NCBI GenBank assembly: GCA_964471235.1
Contig: CAYYGL010000013.1
Coordinates: forward strand, 1-44,075
DNA: 44,075 nucleotides
Source: CAYYGL01 sp964471235
GTDB taxonomy: Bacteria; Calditrichota; Calditrichia; RBG-13-44-9; J075
Reading direction: 5' to 3'
Shown: positions 17,371-24,504 of the stretch, in pieces
How positions within the stretch are numbered: position 1 is the stretch's first letter
How the letters are laid out: each line of letters opens with the position of its first letter
Position numbers and translations under genes: made by a program
Notes under the pieces: generated by a model
What the model was told of the DNA's origin: nothing
Database searches by the model: none
Seen by the model: the letters and a program-made list of their open reading frames with translations, nothing else

Positions 17371-18020
17371 GTTTGTTTTTCCATCAATTTCTGCCAGTCG
17401 CTGATAAATTTTTCCAACCCGACATCCGTAAGGGGATGCTTGAACATCTGATTGATCACTTTAAACGGGATGGTACAAACATCCGCGCCCATCAAAGCGG
17501 CTTCTACCACATGCATGGGATTGCGAACGCTGGCAACCAGGATTTCGGTATCGAAGCCGTAATTGGCGTAAATTTGTGCTATCTGGGAAATCAACCCCAT
17601 TCCATCGGAGCTGATGTCATCCAACCGCCCCACAAAGGGACTGCAAAAGGTAGCGCCGGCTTTGGCAACCAGTAAAGCCTGCAACGGCGAGAACACCAGG
17701 GTCATATTGACCTGGATTCCACCGGATGTCAATTCCTTGCACGCCTTTACCCCTTCCGGTGTTGTGGGCAGTTTGATGACAATATTATCGGCAATCTTTG
17801 CCAGATTCGTTGCCTCACGAACCATGCCCTCCTTCTCGGTAGAAATCACTTCCGCACTGACCGGACCATCTACCACCTGGCAAATCTCTTTCAAAATTTC
17901 AAAGGGGTCCCCCCCTTCTTTGGAAAGCAGAGAGGGATTGGTGGTTACCCCATCCAGAATACCCATCTCCGCCGCTTCCCGAATTTCCCCGACATTTCCG
18001 GTGTCAATAAAAAACTTCAT
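17367..18020 (-). CDS. fsa: Transaldolase-like / fructose-6-phosphate aldolase family protein
   Basis: Class I aldolase of 217 residues, the compact TalC/FSA size. The start MKFFIDTGNVGEIREA and GVTTNPSLLSKEG are classic, and Schiff-base Lys83 lies in IVIKLPTTPEG; further family motifs are NMTLVFSPLQA and CSPFVGRLDD. It either moves dihydroxyacetone units in the pentose phosphate pathway or cleaves fructose 6-phosphate; sequence alone does not separate these. AAGGAG lies 8 bases before the ATG. Its stop overlaps the htrA start. Confidence 0.93.
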   Translation of the reverse strand: MKFFIDTGNVGEIREAAEMGILDGVTTNPSLLSKEGGDPFEILKEICQVVDGPVSAEVISTEKEGMVREATNLAKIADNIVIKLPTTPEGVKACKELTSGGIQVNMTLVFSPLQALLVAKAGATFCSPFVGRLDDISSDGMGLISQIAQIYANYGFDTEILVASVRNPMHVVEAALMGADVCTIPFKVINQMFKHPLTDVGLEKFISDWQKLMEKQT

Positions 18021-18093
18021 GATCGACTCTCCTTAATCATGTGTGAATTTGATTCCTGCCCATAACGGGTCAAAAATATTGGTTAAAACCGTG

Positions 18094-18228
18094 TCAGTGA
18101 TGTCCTTCATAATCGATTTTTCCTTCCCACCGTAAAGGGATAACCGGAGAAAACACCCTGAAGTCGGTCGATATCTTCAAGTTTTTATAGTGCTCATCCA
18201 CAACGGATGTCACCTTCCCGGGGTTCAT
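18094..18228 (-). CDS. Possible 44-residue protein coupled to truA
   Basis: A short frame whose ATG overlaps the truA stop as TGATG, with GGTGG just upstream. The product begins MNPGKVTSVVDEHYKNLKIS and reads like coded protein, but I do not recognise a family. A second short frame (18033-18110, beginning MKDITDTVLTNIFDP) follows in another frame. The two could be a frameshifted single gene or chance frames. It lies between truA and fsa. Confidence 0.35.
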   Translation of the reverse strand: MNPGKVTSVVDEHYKNLKISTDFRVFSPVIPLRWEGKIDYEGHH

Positions 18229-18959
18229 CAATACACCACCTTTTCCAGCACCAGCCCCTTTGCCGGAGCAGCCGGACCGGCAAGGGTGCGGTCCCGAGAT
18301 GCCATAATGGCAGCGAACGCTTCCCGGGTCAGTTTCCCCCGCGCCACATCCATCATGGTGCCGACCAGGGTGCGCACCATCCCGTGCAAAAACCGGTTGG
18401 CAGCAATACGGTAAATCCACATTGCCCCCTCATTCCGCCAGAAGGATTCATACACAATGCATCGTTTGTGCTCACTTTGCACCTCCACCCGGGAAAATGC
18501 GCCAAAATCGTGGTCACCGATGACCATCTCCGCCAGGTGGTGCAATTCGGATTCATCAAACTGAGAAAAGAACTGCCAGCAGAAGTTGCGCTGTAATGCG
18601 GTTCGTTCCGTGGATATATAATACTGATACACCCGCTGCTTCGCTGTGAAGCGGGCATTGAAATCCGCCGGTACCGTTTCCGCACTTTTCACTGCGATAT
18701 CGGCGGGTAAATGAGCATTTAAACCCATTTCAATCTTATGTAAAGGCAATTCTTTTTTTATTTTGAAGTTGACAACCTGCCCACGGGCATGAACCCCGGC
18801 ATCGGTTCGCCCGGCGGCTGTCACCCGAACCTGCTCACCGGTTAACCCGAAGATAGCTGCTTCTACTTTTTCCTGAACACTGATTGCGTTTTCCTGCGCC
18901 TGCCAACCGTGATATGCCGTCCCTTCGTATTCCACGATAATTTTAATATTCCTCTCCAT
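18228..18959 (-). CDS. truA: tRNA pseudouridine(38-40) synthase
   Basis: Converts uridines 38-40 of tRNA anticodon arms to pseudouridine. The protein has about 243 residues. Family marks are NIKIIVEYEGTAYHGWQAQ, the catalytic Asp in AGRTDAGVHARGQV, and NRFLHGMVRTLVGTMMDVARG near the C-terminus. The ATG at 18959 is chosen because homologues begin just before IKxxxEYDGT; in-frame starts at 18989 and 18998 would lie inside the upstream gene. AAGGAG abuts this ATG directly, so the ribosome site is poorly spaced. The upstream membrane-protein gene ends 2 bases before. Confidence 0.95.
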   Translation of the reverse strand: MERNIKIIVEYEGTAYHGWQAQENAISVQEKVEAAIFGLTGEQVRVTAAGRTDAGVHARGQVVNFKIKKELPLHKIEMGLNAHLPADIAVKSAETVPADFNARFTAKQRVYQYYISTERTALQRNFCWQFFSQFDESELHHLAEMVIGDHDFGAFSRVEVQSEHKRCIVYESFWRNEGAMWIYRIAANRFLHGMVRTLVGTMMDVARGKLTREAFAAIMASRDRTLAGPAAPAKGLVLEKVVY

Positions 18960-18963
18960 CTCC

Positions 18964-19701
18964 TTAACGGATTGCCATAAATAGTCCATGCCCACCAATA
19001 ATTAACACTGAAGTAATTAATGTGGGCGTATTGAGTATTGGAACCGGTTGAATCGGTTCGTTGAACTGCCGGGTTAAAAACGCCGCATACTCATCCACGC
19101 TAATCTGTAATATCCGAATGATAAAATTGTAAATGTGATTTAAAACGGTTCTGAGTTTGGTTCCGGTATTCCCATCGTTATCTTGTATTTGTTGCCGAAC
19201 TTGTTGGGAAATTTGTTGTTGAACCCCCAGGGTAATGGGAATCAAATAAAACACATACAGGGTAATTCTTGCCAGACGTTGAAAAATCTGCAACCACTTC
19301 CGCTGTGAGGAATGAAGACGCTGGAAATAAAACCGAATTTCCGGTTCCGGCGTGGTGGATATGACCAGTGAGAGCAGAATAAAAATCAAAACAATCTGGG
19401 AAACAAAAGTGATTGCAGAGAACAATCCACCATCAGTAATGACGATATTTCCGGGCAATTGTAGCAGAACTTTCCCGTATCCGGAAAATGCCCGAAAGAT
19501 AAAGAGCAGCAATAGGAAGAACGAAAAAAAATAGCCCTGACGGTTAAACCGAAACAGGGTTACCTTTTCCAGCCATAAAAAAAGCATGAGGATGAGAATC
19601 GCACCAAAATTATACAAGGCATGTTGATACCAGGCGGAAAATGCCAATATCAAGAGTGCCAGTAAAATTTTAACAACCAAATGAACTCTATTTAGAAACA
19701 A
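18964..19701 (-). CDS. EcfT/CbiQ-like transmembrane protein
   Basis: A 245-residue membrane protein with about four to six hydrophobic segments (5-25, 27-45, 55-73, 90-112, 145-160, 225-243). The stretch TDGGLFSAITFVSQIVLIFILLS followed by LVISTTPEPE resembles the energy-coupling-factor T component (CbiQ/EcfT: EGL.....R...L..LL..TT). The cytoplasmic coupling-helix region is weakly conserved, so this is a fold-level guess. No ATPase or S-component gene is nearby. The start is TTG at 19701 with AGGA 6 bases upstream. truA follows directly. Confidence 0.6.
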   Translation of the reverse strand: MFLNRVHLVVKILLALLILAFSAWYQHALYNFGAILILMLFLWLEKVTLFRFNRQGYFFSFFLLLLFIFRAFSGYGKVLLQLPGNIVITDGGLFSAITFVSQIVLIFILLSLVISTTPEPEIRFYFQRLHSSQRKWLQIFQRLARITLYVFYLIPITLGVQQQISQQVRQQIQDNDGNTGTKLRTVLNHIYNFIIRILQISVDEYAAFLTRQFNEPIQPVPILNTPTLITSVLIIGGHGLFMAIR

Positions 19702-19728
19702 ATTACTTTCCTAATTTTTCAGATGTAA

Positions 19729-19756
19729 AATATAATAAGATTTGGCGGTAAATCAA
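19729..19756 (-). promoter_or_regulatory. Candidate promoter for the EcfT-like/truA operon
   Basis: On the minus strand TTGATT (19751-19756) and TATATT (19729-19734) are 16 bases apart, about 28 bases before the TTG start at 19701 that carries an AGGA ribosome site. This position is consistent with a short leader. Confidence 0.4.
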
Positions 19757-20203
19757 AATGAATAAGGCTTTTCACAGCGGCGATGAACATCCTGTCGGTA
19801 CGGGGCAGGGGCATTGGTTCGCTGCCGGCGGATAAATTAAGGTATGTGCTTCACCTTGCGTAAACATTTTCCCTTCCGGCAAACCAGGGGAGGCATTTTA
19901 CCAGCACAAATTGCATCCTTCATCCGAGGTTTGCGCACGCCGGTCAGTAAAAGAGGCCGCTTGATAGTTTCCCGGAATTATACCGATCATTTATTTACAA
20001 CAGGAAGGAACATGAGACTCAAAATCGGTTCGTTCGACGATTGTTTTGTTGTCGTGTTTCTCATGAGGTGCCGGACGGTTTCGGTAAGAGTGGAAATCGT
20101 CCGCATCAAGCATCCCATATCCGGTGACTCCCGGAATTGGACACTTCCTCCGCTAACATTTTAACAAAATTCCCGGTTGGGGAAAGGATGTCTATCTTTT
20201 CCC

Positions 20204-20231
20204 TTGCCATATCCATCATTTTGCTTATCTT
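20204..20231 (+). promoter_or_regulatory. Candidate promoter for the Rieske/cytochrome b cluster
   Basis: TTGCCA (20204-20209) and TATCTT (20226-20231) with a 16-base spacer, about 100 bases before the Rieske start. Motif match only. Confidence 0.3.
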
Positions 20232-20332
20232 TTATCCGGTTTTTACGGTAATTGTTTGGTAAGGTTGGGGGAAGGGATTTTGAGTTTTTTGATCTTGTGT
20301 ATACCAACTTCGGATTCCCCGGGAATTTGCCC

Positions 20333-20743
20333 ATGAAGAAAACGGTTTCCAGCCGCCGGCGATTTTTGAAATGGATCGCCAGTGGTTTGTTCGCTCTGCC
20401 GGTTTACTTTTTTTATGAGATGATCGTCTCCCGAATCGCTTTTTTATACCGTCGCCACAGACTTATAAAGGTGCCTTTGGACCTGCCCTGCGGGGTCTCA
20501 TTTCTTGATGATGTGATCATCATTCACGAGGGAGAAGAATACCGGGTGTTATCGGCACGCTGCACCCACCTGGGCTGCCGGATTAACCATCGCGAGGGTG
20601 ACACCCTTATCTGCCCCTGCCACGGCTCCCGTTTTTCGCTGAGCGGCAAGGTGGAGGCAGGTCCGGCACTTAAGCCCCTGAAGACACTATCATTCACCAT
20701 CCATAGCAAGGAGAACAAACTCATCATTGAGCGCTACTCCTGA
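20333..20743 (+). CDS. Rieske [2Fe-2S] protein with Tat signal-anchor
   Basis: Iron-sulfur subunit (136 residues) of a quinol-oxidising bc-type complex, located on the periplasmic face. The N-terminus has a twin-arginine signal (SRRRFLKW, residues 7-14) followed by a hydrophobic stretch that probably stays as the anchor. Cluster ligands are Cys77/His79 (CTHLGC) and Cys94/His97 (CPCHGSRF), with Cys82 and Cys96 placed for the structural disulfide. The ATG at 20333 is chosen because the Tat signal starts there. Cytochrome b begins inside its last codons, so the two are coupled. Confidence 0.9.
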   Translation: MKKTVSSRRRFLKWIASGLFALPVYFFYEMIVSRIAFLYRRHRLIKVPLDLPCGVSFLDDVIIIHEGEEYRVLSARCTHLGCRINHREGDTLICPCHGSRFSLSGKVEAGPALKPLKTLSFTIHSKENKLIIERYS

Positions 20744-21635
20744 ACATCCCATTCCACTGTTAAGTGTGTTTTTCAAACGCTGGAACCGATTTTTCCCCAC
20801 CGGCGGCATGTTATCTCTTTCGGCGCTGTTTATCGCCATTCTTTCGGGAATTGCAATGGCACTGGTGTATGATGTGAACAATCCGTATGATTCCCTGCAA
20901 ATCGTATTGCTAAACAATCCCGGGGGTGCTTTCTTTCGCGGGATTCATTACTGGAGCGCCCAACTGTTCTTGATCTTCGCCATCTGGCATATCATTGAAC
21001 ACCTGACCCTGGCAACCGAACGTCGGTTATCACCCGGTATTTGGCTTAGAGTAATTCTTTCCATCCCCTTTATCATTTATGTGATGCTCTCCGGTTTCAT
21101 TTTGAAAGGGGACAGCGAAGGCTTACTGGCACGGGAAATTCTGGCAGGATTACTGAACACCCTGCCGCTTTTGGGAAATGCCGCCCGATTTACCATTTTA
21201 GGTGAATCGGGCGATTTTCAGATCATCTATCTCCACCATCTTGCCACTACCACCCTGATTATTCTGCTGTTCAGCATTGAACACGCCCGTCGCTTCTGGC
21301 CGGACTGGCGCTCTGTCATCTACATTTTTTCGTTTTCCATTGTGCTCAGCTATGCGGCCATGCCTTCCCTCCACAATGGGTTGAATCCGGTTGTTAAAGG
21401 ACCCTGGTATTTCCTGGGGCTTCAGGAAGTTTTGCACTGGACAAGTCACCCGATCTGGATACCGATTCTAACAGTGCTGCTGCTGGTGTTACTTTATTTA
21501 CTACCCCGATTGCCCCGGCGATGGTCACGCCGGATTAAAATCGGTTTTCTGGCGGTATTAGTAGGTTATGCGCTGCTGACCATCATCGGCTGGCTGTTCC
21601 GGGGCGCCAACTGGCAGTGGCTGGGGTGGGGGTAA
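20727..21635 (+). CDS. Fused cytochrome b (b6/subunit IV type) of a bc-type quinol oxidoreductase
   Basis: Membrane subunit of 302 residues that oxidises quinol and carries two b hemes. His74/His88 (helix B, spacing 14) and His171/His186 (helix D, spacing 15) are the likely ligands; the 15 spacing is the b6 pattern rather than the mitochondrial 14. The second half has a subunit-IV-like segment VKGPWYFLGLQE in the place of PEWY, so the usual Qo-site Glu is absent, then two more membrane helices ending in WLFRGANWQWLGWG. The start is TTG at 20727, overlapping the Rieske gene by 17 bases, with AAGGAG 13 bases upstream. It works with the Rieske and multiheme proteins beside it. Confidence 0.85.
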   Translation: MSATPEHPIPLLSVFFKRWNRFFPTGGMLSLSALFIAILSGIAMALVYDVNNPYDSLQIVLLNNPGGAFFRGIHYWSAQLFLIFAIWHIIEHLTLATERRLSPGIWLRVILSIPFIIYVMLSGFILKGDSEGLLAREILAGLLNTLPLLGNAARFTILGESGDFQIIYLHHLATTTLIILLFSIEHARRFWPDWRSVIYIFSFSIVLSYAAMPSLHNGLNPVVKGPWYFLGLQEVLHWTSHPIWIPILTVLLLVLLYLLPRLPRRWSRRIKIGFLAVLVGYALLTIIGWLFRGANWQWLGWG

Positions 21636-21735
21636 ATGGAGAAATTGTCGAGTCAGCCGCAATGCAGTCTTGTTGGGATATGCGGCAATCAGTAGGTCGG
21701 GGAGCAGGGAGGCAGTCATCAGAAAGGTAGTAGGA

Positions 21736-21797
21736 AGTGGGACGGGAAGACAGTGGGGCAGTGAGACAGTGGGGGCAGTAAGAGAGTGAGACAGTGG
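21736..21797 (+). repeat. GTGRGRCA octamer array, copy 1
   Basis: Imperfect 8-base units (GTGGGGCA, GTGAGACA, GTGGGGGCA, GTAAGAGA, GTGAGACA) begin about 100 bases after the cytochrome b stop. The same unit, in the same orientation relative to transcription, occurs at 30562-30629 at the end of the V-ATPase B gene. Confidence 0.7.
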
Positions 21798-21845
21798 TTG
21801 ATAATAAATTTTATTCGTTACTTATTACACAATATTTTTTCCCTT

Positions 21846-23732
21846 ATGCCTGTAACCAAACGATATCGTCTAAAATTTATCCTGCCGGTGATAAGCGGTG
21901 GAATTGCCCTCCTGCTGCTGATTGTCTGGATTCTCCGGGATGGCACCCCGGAAGCAAGCGATGTGCCGCAGGTATTGGGGCACCGGGAGGGGTGTTTGAA
22001 CTGCCACCAAGCCATGAGCGGTTTCTCACCGGCGCATGATCCCACGGCAATCGGTTGCACCGCCTGCCACCTGGGAGATCCCTTTAGCCTGGAAAAAAAA
22101 CAAGCCCACCGGGATATGGTGTTGATTCCCGGTAATCTAAACAACGCCGGCCGCACCTGCGGGGCAGCCGGGTGCCATCCCCTGCTGAATGCCAACCTGC
22201 ACCTCTCGCTGATGGCAACCGGGCGCGGCATTGTAGCCGTTAACCGGTATGTATTCGGTGAGAGCAATTCTCCGAACGGCGAAGGCAGCCTCTCCGAGTT
22301 GGGAGATTCCCCGGCAGAAAGCCACCTGAGAAAATTATGCGCCTCCTGTCACCTGGGAAAATCCAAAACCATCCCAGAGCCTATTGATGAATTATCCCGC
22401 GGGGGTGGATGCACCGCTTGCCATCTGCAATACAGTGATTCCGCCCGGCAGGCGCTGCAAATATACCAGCAGAGCCAACAATTACCCACTGTTCACCCGG
22501 CATTGACGATTCAAGTCAGTGATGCCCACTGTTTCGGCTGCCACAGCCGCTCCGGGCGAATTTCCACCAATTACCAGGGCTGGCACGAAACCCAGTTATC
22601 CTCCGATCAGGCGCATGACAGCGCTCGTTTCCGGGTGCTCCAGGACGGGCGGGTGTTCGTACACCAAACCGCCGATGTGCACTTCCAACGGGGTATGGCA
22701 TGTATTGACTGCCACACCTGGCGGGAAACCATGGGGGATGGGAGAAAACACCTGCACCAGGAGGATCAGGTGGAAATTAGCTGCCAGGATTGCCATCGCA
22801 ACGCCCCGCCGAAGACAGCACCGGATGAGACGCTGGGAGAAATCGAGCTTAAAATTCTCAAACTACGGAATATCAAACGATCCCAACATCGCTTCATTCT
22901 CACCTCGAAATCCGGGAACCCCCTGCTAAACGTTTTGCTGGAAAACGGTCACGTGGTGGTACAGGGTAAAAATTCCGGAAAAGAATATCACCCCAAAGCA
23001 CCTCAGCCGGTTTGCACTTCCGCCATCTCCGGGCATGAACGGCTGACCTGCCAGGGGTGCCATACTGCCTGGGCACCGCAATGCATTAGCTGTCACACCG
23101 AATTCGAACCGGGGCAGATGGGAGTTGACCATCTGAGCGGGAAAAGAACTCCCGGCAGATGGGTGGAATACAGCGGGGAGTTTCTGGCAGAGCCCCCGGC
23201 GCTGGGCATCCGCCGGGAAAACGGCCGGGAGGTGGTGGATACCTTTATCCCGGGAATGATTTTGACCATCAATCCGGAGCGGCAGCCGGGGCAGGTTGCA
23301 GGAAAGGAGTACCGAATTTTCCGGCGGCTGTATGCACCCACGGCGGCCCATACCACGGTGAGCAAAGGGCGGGATTGCAACTCCTGCCATGCCAATCCGG
23401 TGGCGTTGGGCTATGGGCGCGGGAAATTGACGTTTCGAAAAATCAATAAACGACAGGGGCGCTGGGAGTTTGAACCGCTTTACGCTCCGCATCCGGCAGA
23501 CGGGTTGCCGGATGACGCCTGGATCAGCTTTCTACAGACGCGCAGCGATATGGTCTCCACCCGCAGCGGCGCCCGACCGTTCAACCGTTCCGAGCAGGAG
23601 GAGATTTTACAGGTGGGCGCCTGTTTAACCTGCCACTCCCCCACCCCGCAGAATATTTCACGCATCTATTCGCATTTTGCGGCAGCGTTGAGAAACCTGT
23701 CTCCGCAATGTCTCCGGGTGGAATGGCAATAA
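21846..23732 (+). CDS. Membrane-anchored dodecaheme cytochrome c
   Basis: Electron-transfer protein of about 628 residues, predicted to face the periplasm from one N-terminal helix (LKFILPVISGGIALLLLIVW). I count 11 CXXCH motifs (CLNCH, CTACH, CASCH, CTACH, CFGCH, CIDCH, CQDCH, CQGCH, CISCH, CNSCH, CLTCH) plus one CX4CH (CGAAGCH), so up to 12 c-type hemes. Motifs cluster in the first third and around the middle; a heme-free stretch lies between the tenth-from-last groups and the C-terminus. The ATG at 21846 is chosen because the anchor starts there; an earlier GTG at 21786 lies in a repeat array. No ribosome site is evident. It follows cytochrome b by about 210 bases and probably accepts electrons from the complex. 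Confidence 0.88.
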   Translation: MPVTKRYRLKFILPVISGGIALLLLIVWILRDGTPEASDVPQVLGHREGCLNCHQAMSGFSPAHDPTAIGCTACHLGDPFSLEKKQAHRDMVLIPGNLNNAGRTCGAAGCHPLLNANLHLSLMATGRGIVAVNRYVFGESNSPNGEGSLSELGDSPAESHLRKLCASCHLGKSKTIPEPIDELSRGGGCTACHLQYSDSARQALQIYQQSQQLPTVHPALTIQVSDAHCFGCHSRSGRISTNYQGWHETQLSSDQAHDSARFRVLQDGRVFVHQTADVHFQRGMACIDCHTWRETMGDGRKHLHQEDQVEISCQDCHRNAPPKTAPDETLGEIELKILKLRNIKRSQHRFILTSKSGNPLLNVLLENGHVVVQGKNSGKEYHPKAPQPVCTSAISGHERLTCQGCHTAWAPQCISCHTEFEPGQMGVDHLSGKRTPGRWVEYSGEFLAEPPALGIRRENGREVVDTFIPGMILTINPERQPGQVAGKEYRIFRRLYAPTAAHTTVSKGRDCNSCHANPVALGYGRGKLTFRKINKRQGRWEFEPLYAPHPADGLPDDAWISFLQTRSDMVSTRSGARPFNRSEQEEILQVGACLTCHSPTPQNISRIYSHFAAALRNLSPQCLRVEWQ

Positions 23733-23740
23733 GCCCGGAT

Positions 23741-23760
23741 CGACAAAACTTGTTTTGTCG
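23741..23760 (+). terminator. Hairpin terminator after the multiheme cytochrome
   Basis: CGACAAAAC and GTTTTGTCG form a perfect 9-bp stem around TT, 8 bases after the stop codon, with TTAACAT following. The U-tract is weak, so termination may be partial. Confidence 0.5.
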
Positions 23761-23993
23761 TTAACATATCAGCACAATGAAAAAACAATGCGTACAGCAT
23801 TCTAACTACAAAAGTCAAACACCTCCGATGTTGACTACAGAAACAATGCCTGGCATGCCATTTAGTGCATGTCGTAGGCAAAAAATGCCAAATGATGGCT
23901 TGAAAAAACGCCCTTCAATTATTATTTTAAACGAAAAGAACCGCAAAGCTTGTGGTTAAAAAACTACGCTCATACTGAGAACAGTGTAATGAG

Positions 23994-24034
23994 ACTCCTG
24001 CATTCCGAGCGACGCCCCTCGTCGGGGCAGGAGT
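23994..24034. repeat. Hairpin with dispersed-repeat character
   Basis: ACTCCTGC (23994-24001) pairs with GCAGGAGT (24027-24034); inside are ATTCCGAGCGACG and a GCCCC/GGGGC pair. The CATTCCGAGCG wording is typical of short dispersed repeats in many bacterial genomes. Only one copy is in the window. Confidence 0.4.
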
Positions 24035-24307
24035 GACAACTTCTACCGCTATTTTGTCATACCCGCCCCGAAAGGGAGCTCCACTCCAACTGCGGGCATC
24101 TCTCCAAATGCATTCGCGTTTGTTTACACATTCCTCAGTAAGAGCGAAAAACGAATGATAAAACTATGAATCGAGACACTACCTGTATACGAATGCATCA
24201 GTGGGTCAACCATTCTATCGCAGTATTTTTATGGATGGTATCATTTTATCCCGGGAATTCATCCCCTGGCGTCAGGAGTGTCGCTAAAACCGAACCGGCA
24301 GAATAGA

Positions 24308-24477
24308 TAATTTAACGTAAGTCCGACGCAACTTAAATTTGAACCCAGATGAGACCGAGAACGCTGATTTACACGGGGGATGGGCCATGATATTAAAAAA
24401 ATCTGTGAAGATCCGGGGTATCCGGGTCCATCCGCATTCTATTTTTCTTATGTCGAACGGACGTTAATTTAAATTTG
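24308..24477. repeat. Possible small non-autonomous element or dispersed repeat
   Basis: A core (24345-24440) of the form AACGCTGATTTACACGG ... AAATCTGTGAAGATCC ... TCCGGGTCCATCC resembles a widely scattered non-coding repeat. It is bounded by imperfect inverted ends (AATTTAACGT..GTCCGACG at 24309-24327 versus CGAACGGACGTTAATTT at 24454-24470) and by direct TTAAATTTG copies (24333-24341 and 24469-24477). Confidence 0.35.
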
Positions 24478-24504
24478 TCGTACCAAAATATCACCGCATG
24501 ACTT

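Larger units (their letters stand above)
19702..20332. other. Divergent intergenic region between truA operon and bc-type complex
   Basis: About 630 bases separating minus-strand genes from the plus-strand respiratory cluster. A plus-strand frame at 19844-20164 (106 codons) shows no protein-like composition or family and is not called. Candidate promoters point both ways. Confidence 0.5.
23733..24504. other. Gene-free, repeat-like region before the large helicase gene
   Basis: About 770 bases without a convincing gene. It holds a perfect hairpin (23741-23760), a hairpin in repeat-like sequence (23994-24034), and a segment (24345-24440) that reads like a widely dispersed non-coding repeat. 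Composition and repeats suggest a site of past insertions. Confidence 0.55.

Noticed and set aside
19844..20164. Plus-strand frame of 106 codons in the divergent intergenic region
   Set aside because: No ribosome site, family or hydrophobic or domain pattern. The region is better explained as a two-way promoter region.
22926..23492. Minus-strand open frame of 188 codons
   Set aside because: It is the reverse complement of the multiheme cytochrome, where conserved CXXCH motifs fix the coding strand.
23777..23959. Short plus-strand frame after the multiheme cytochrome
   Set aside because: Low-complexity and isolated; the region looks like non-coding repeat sequence.
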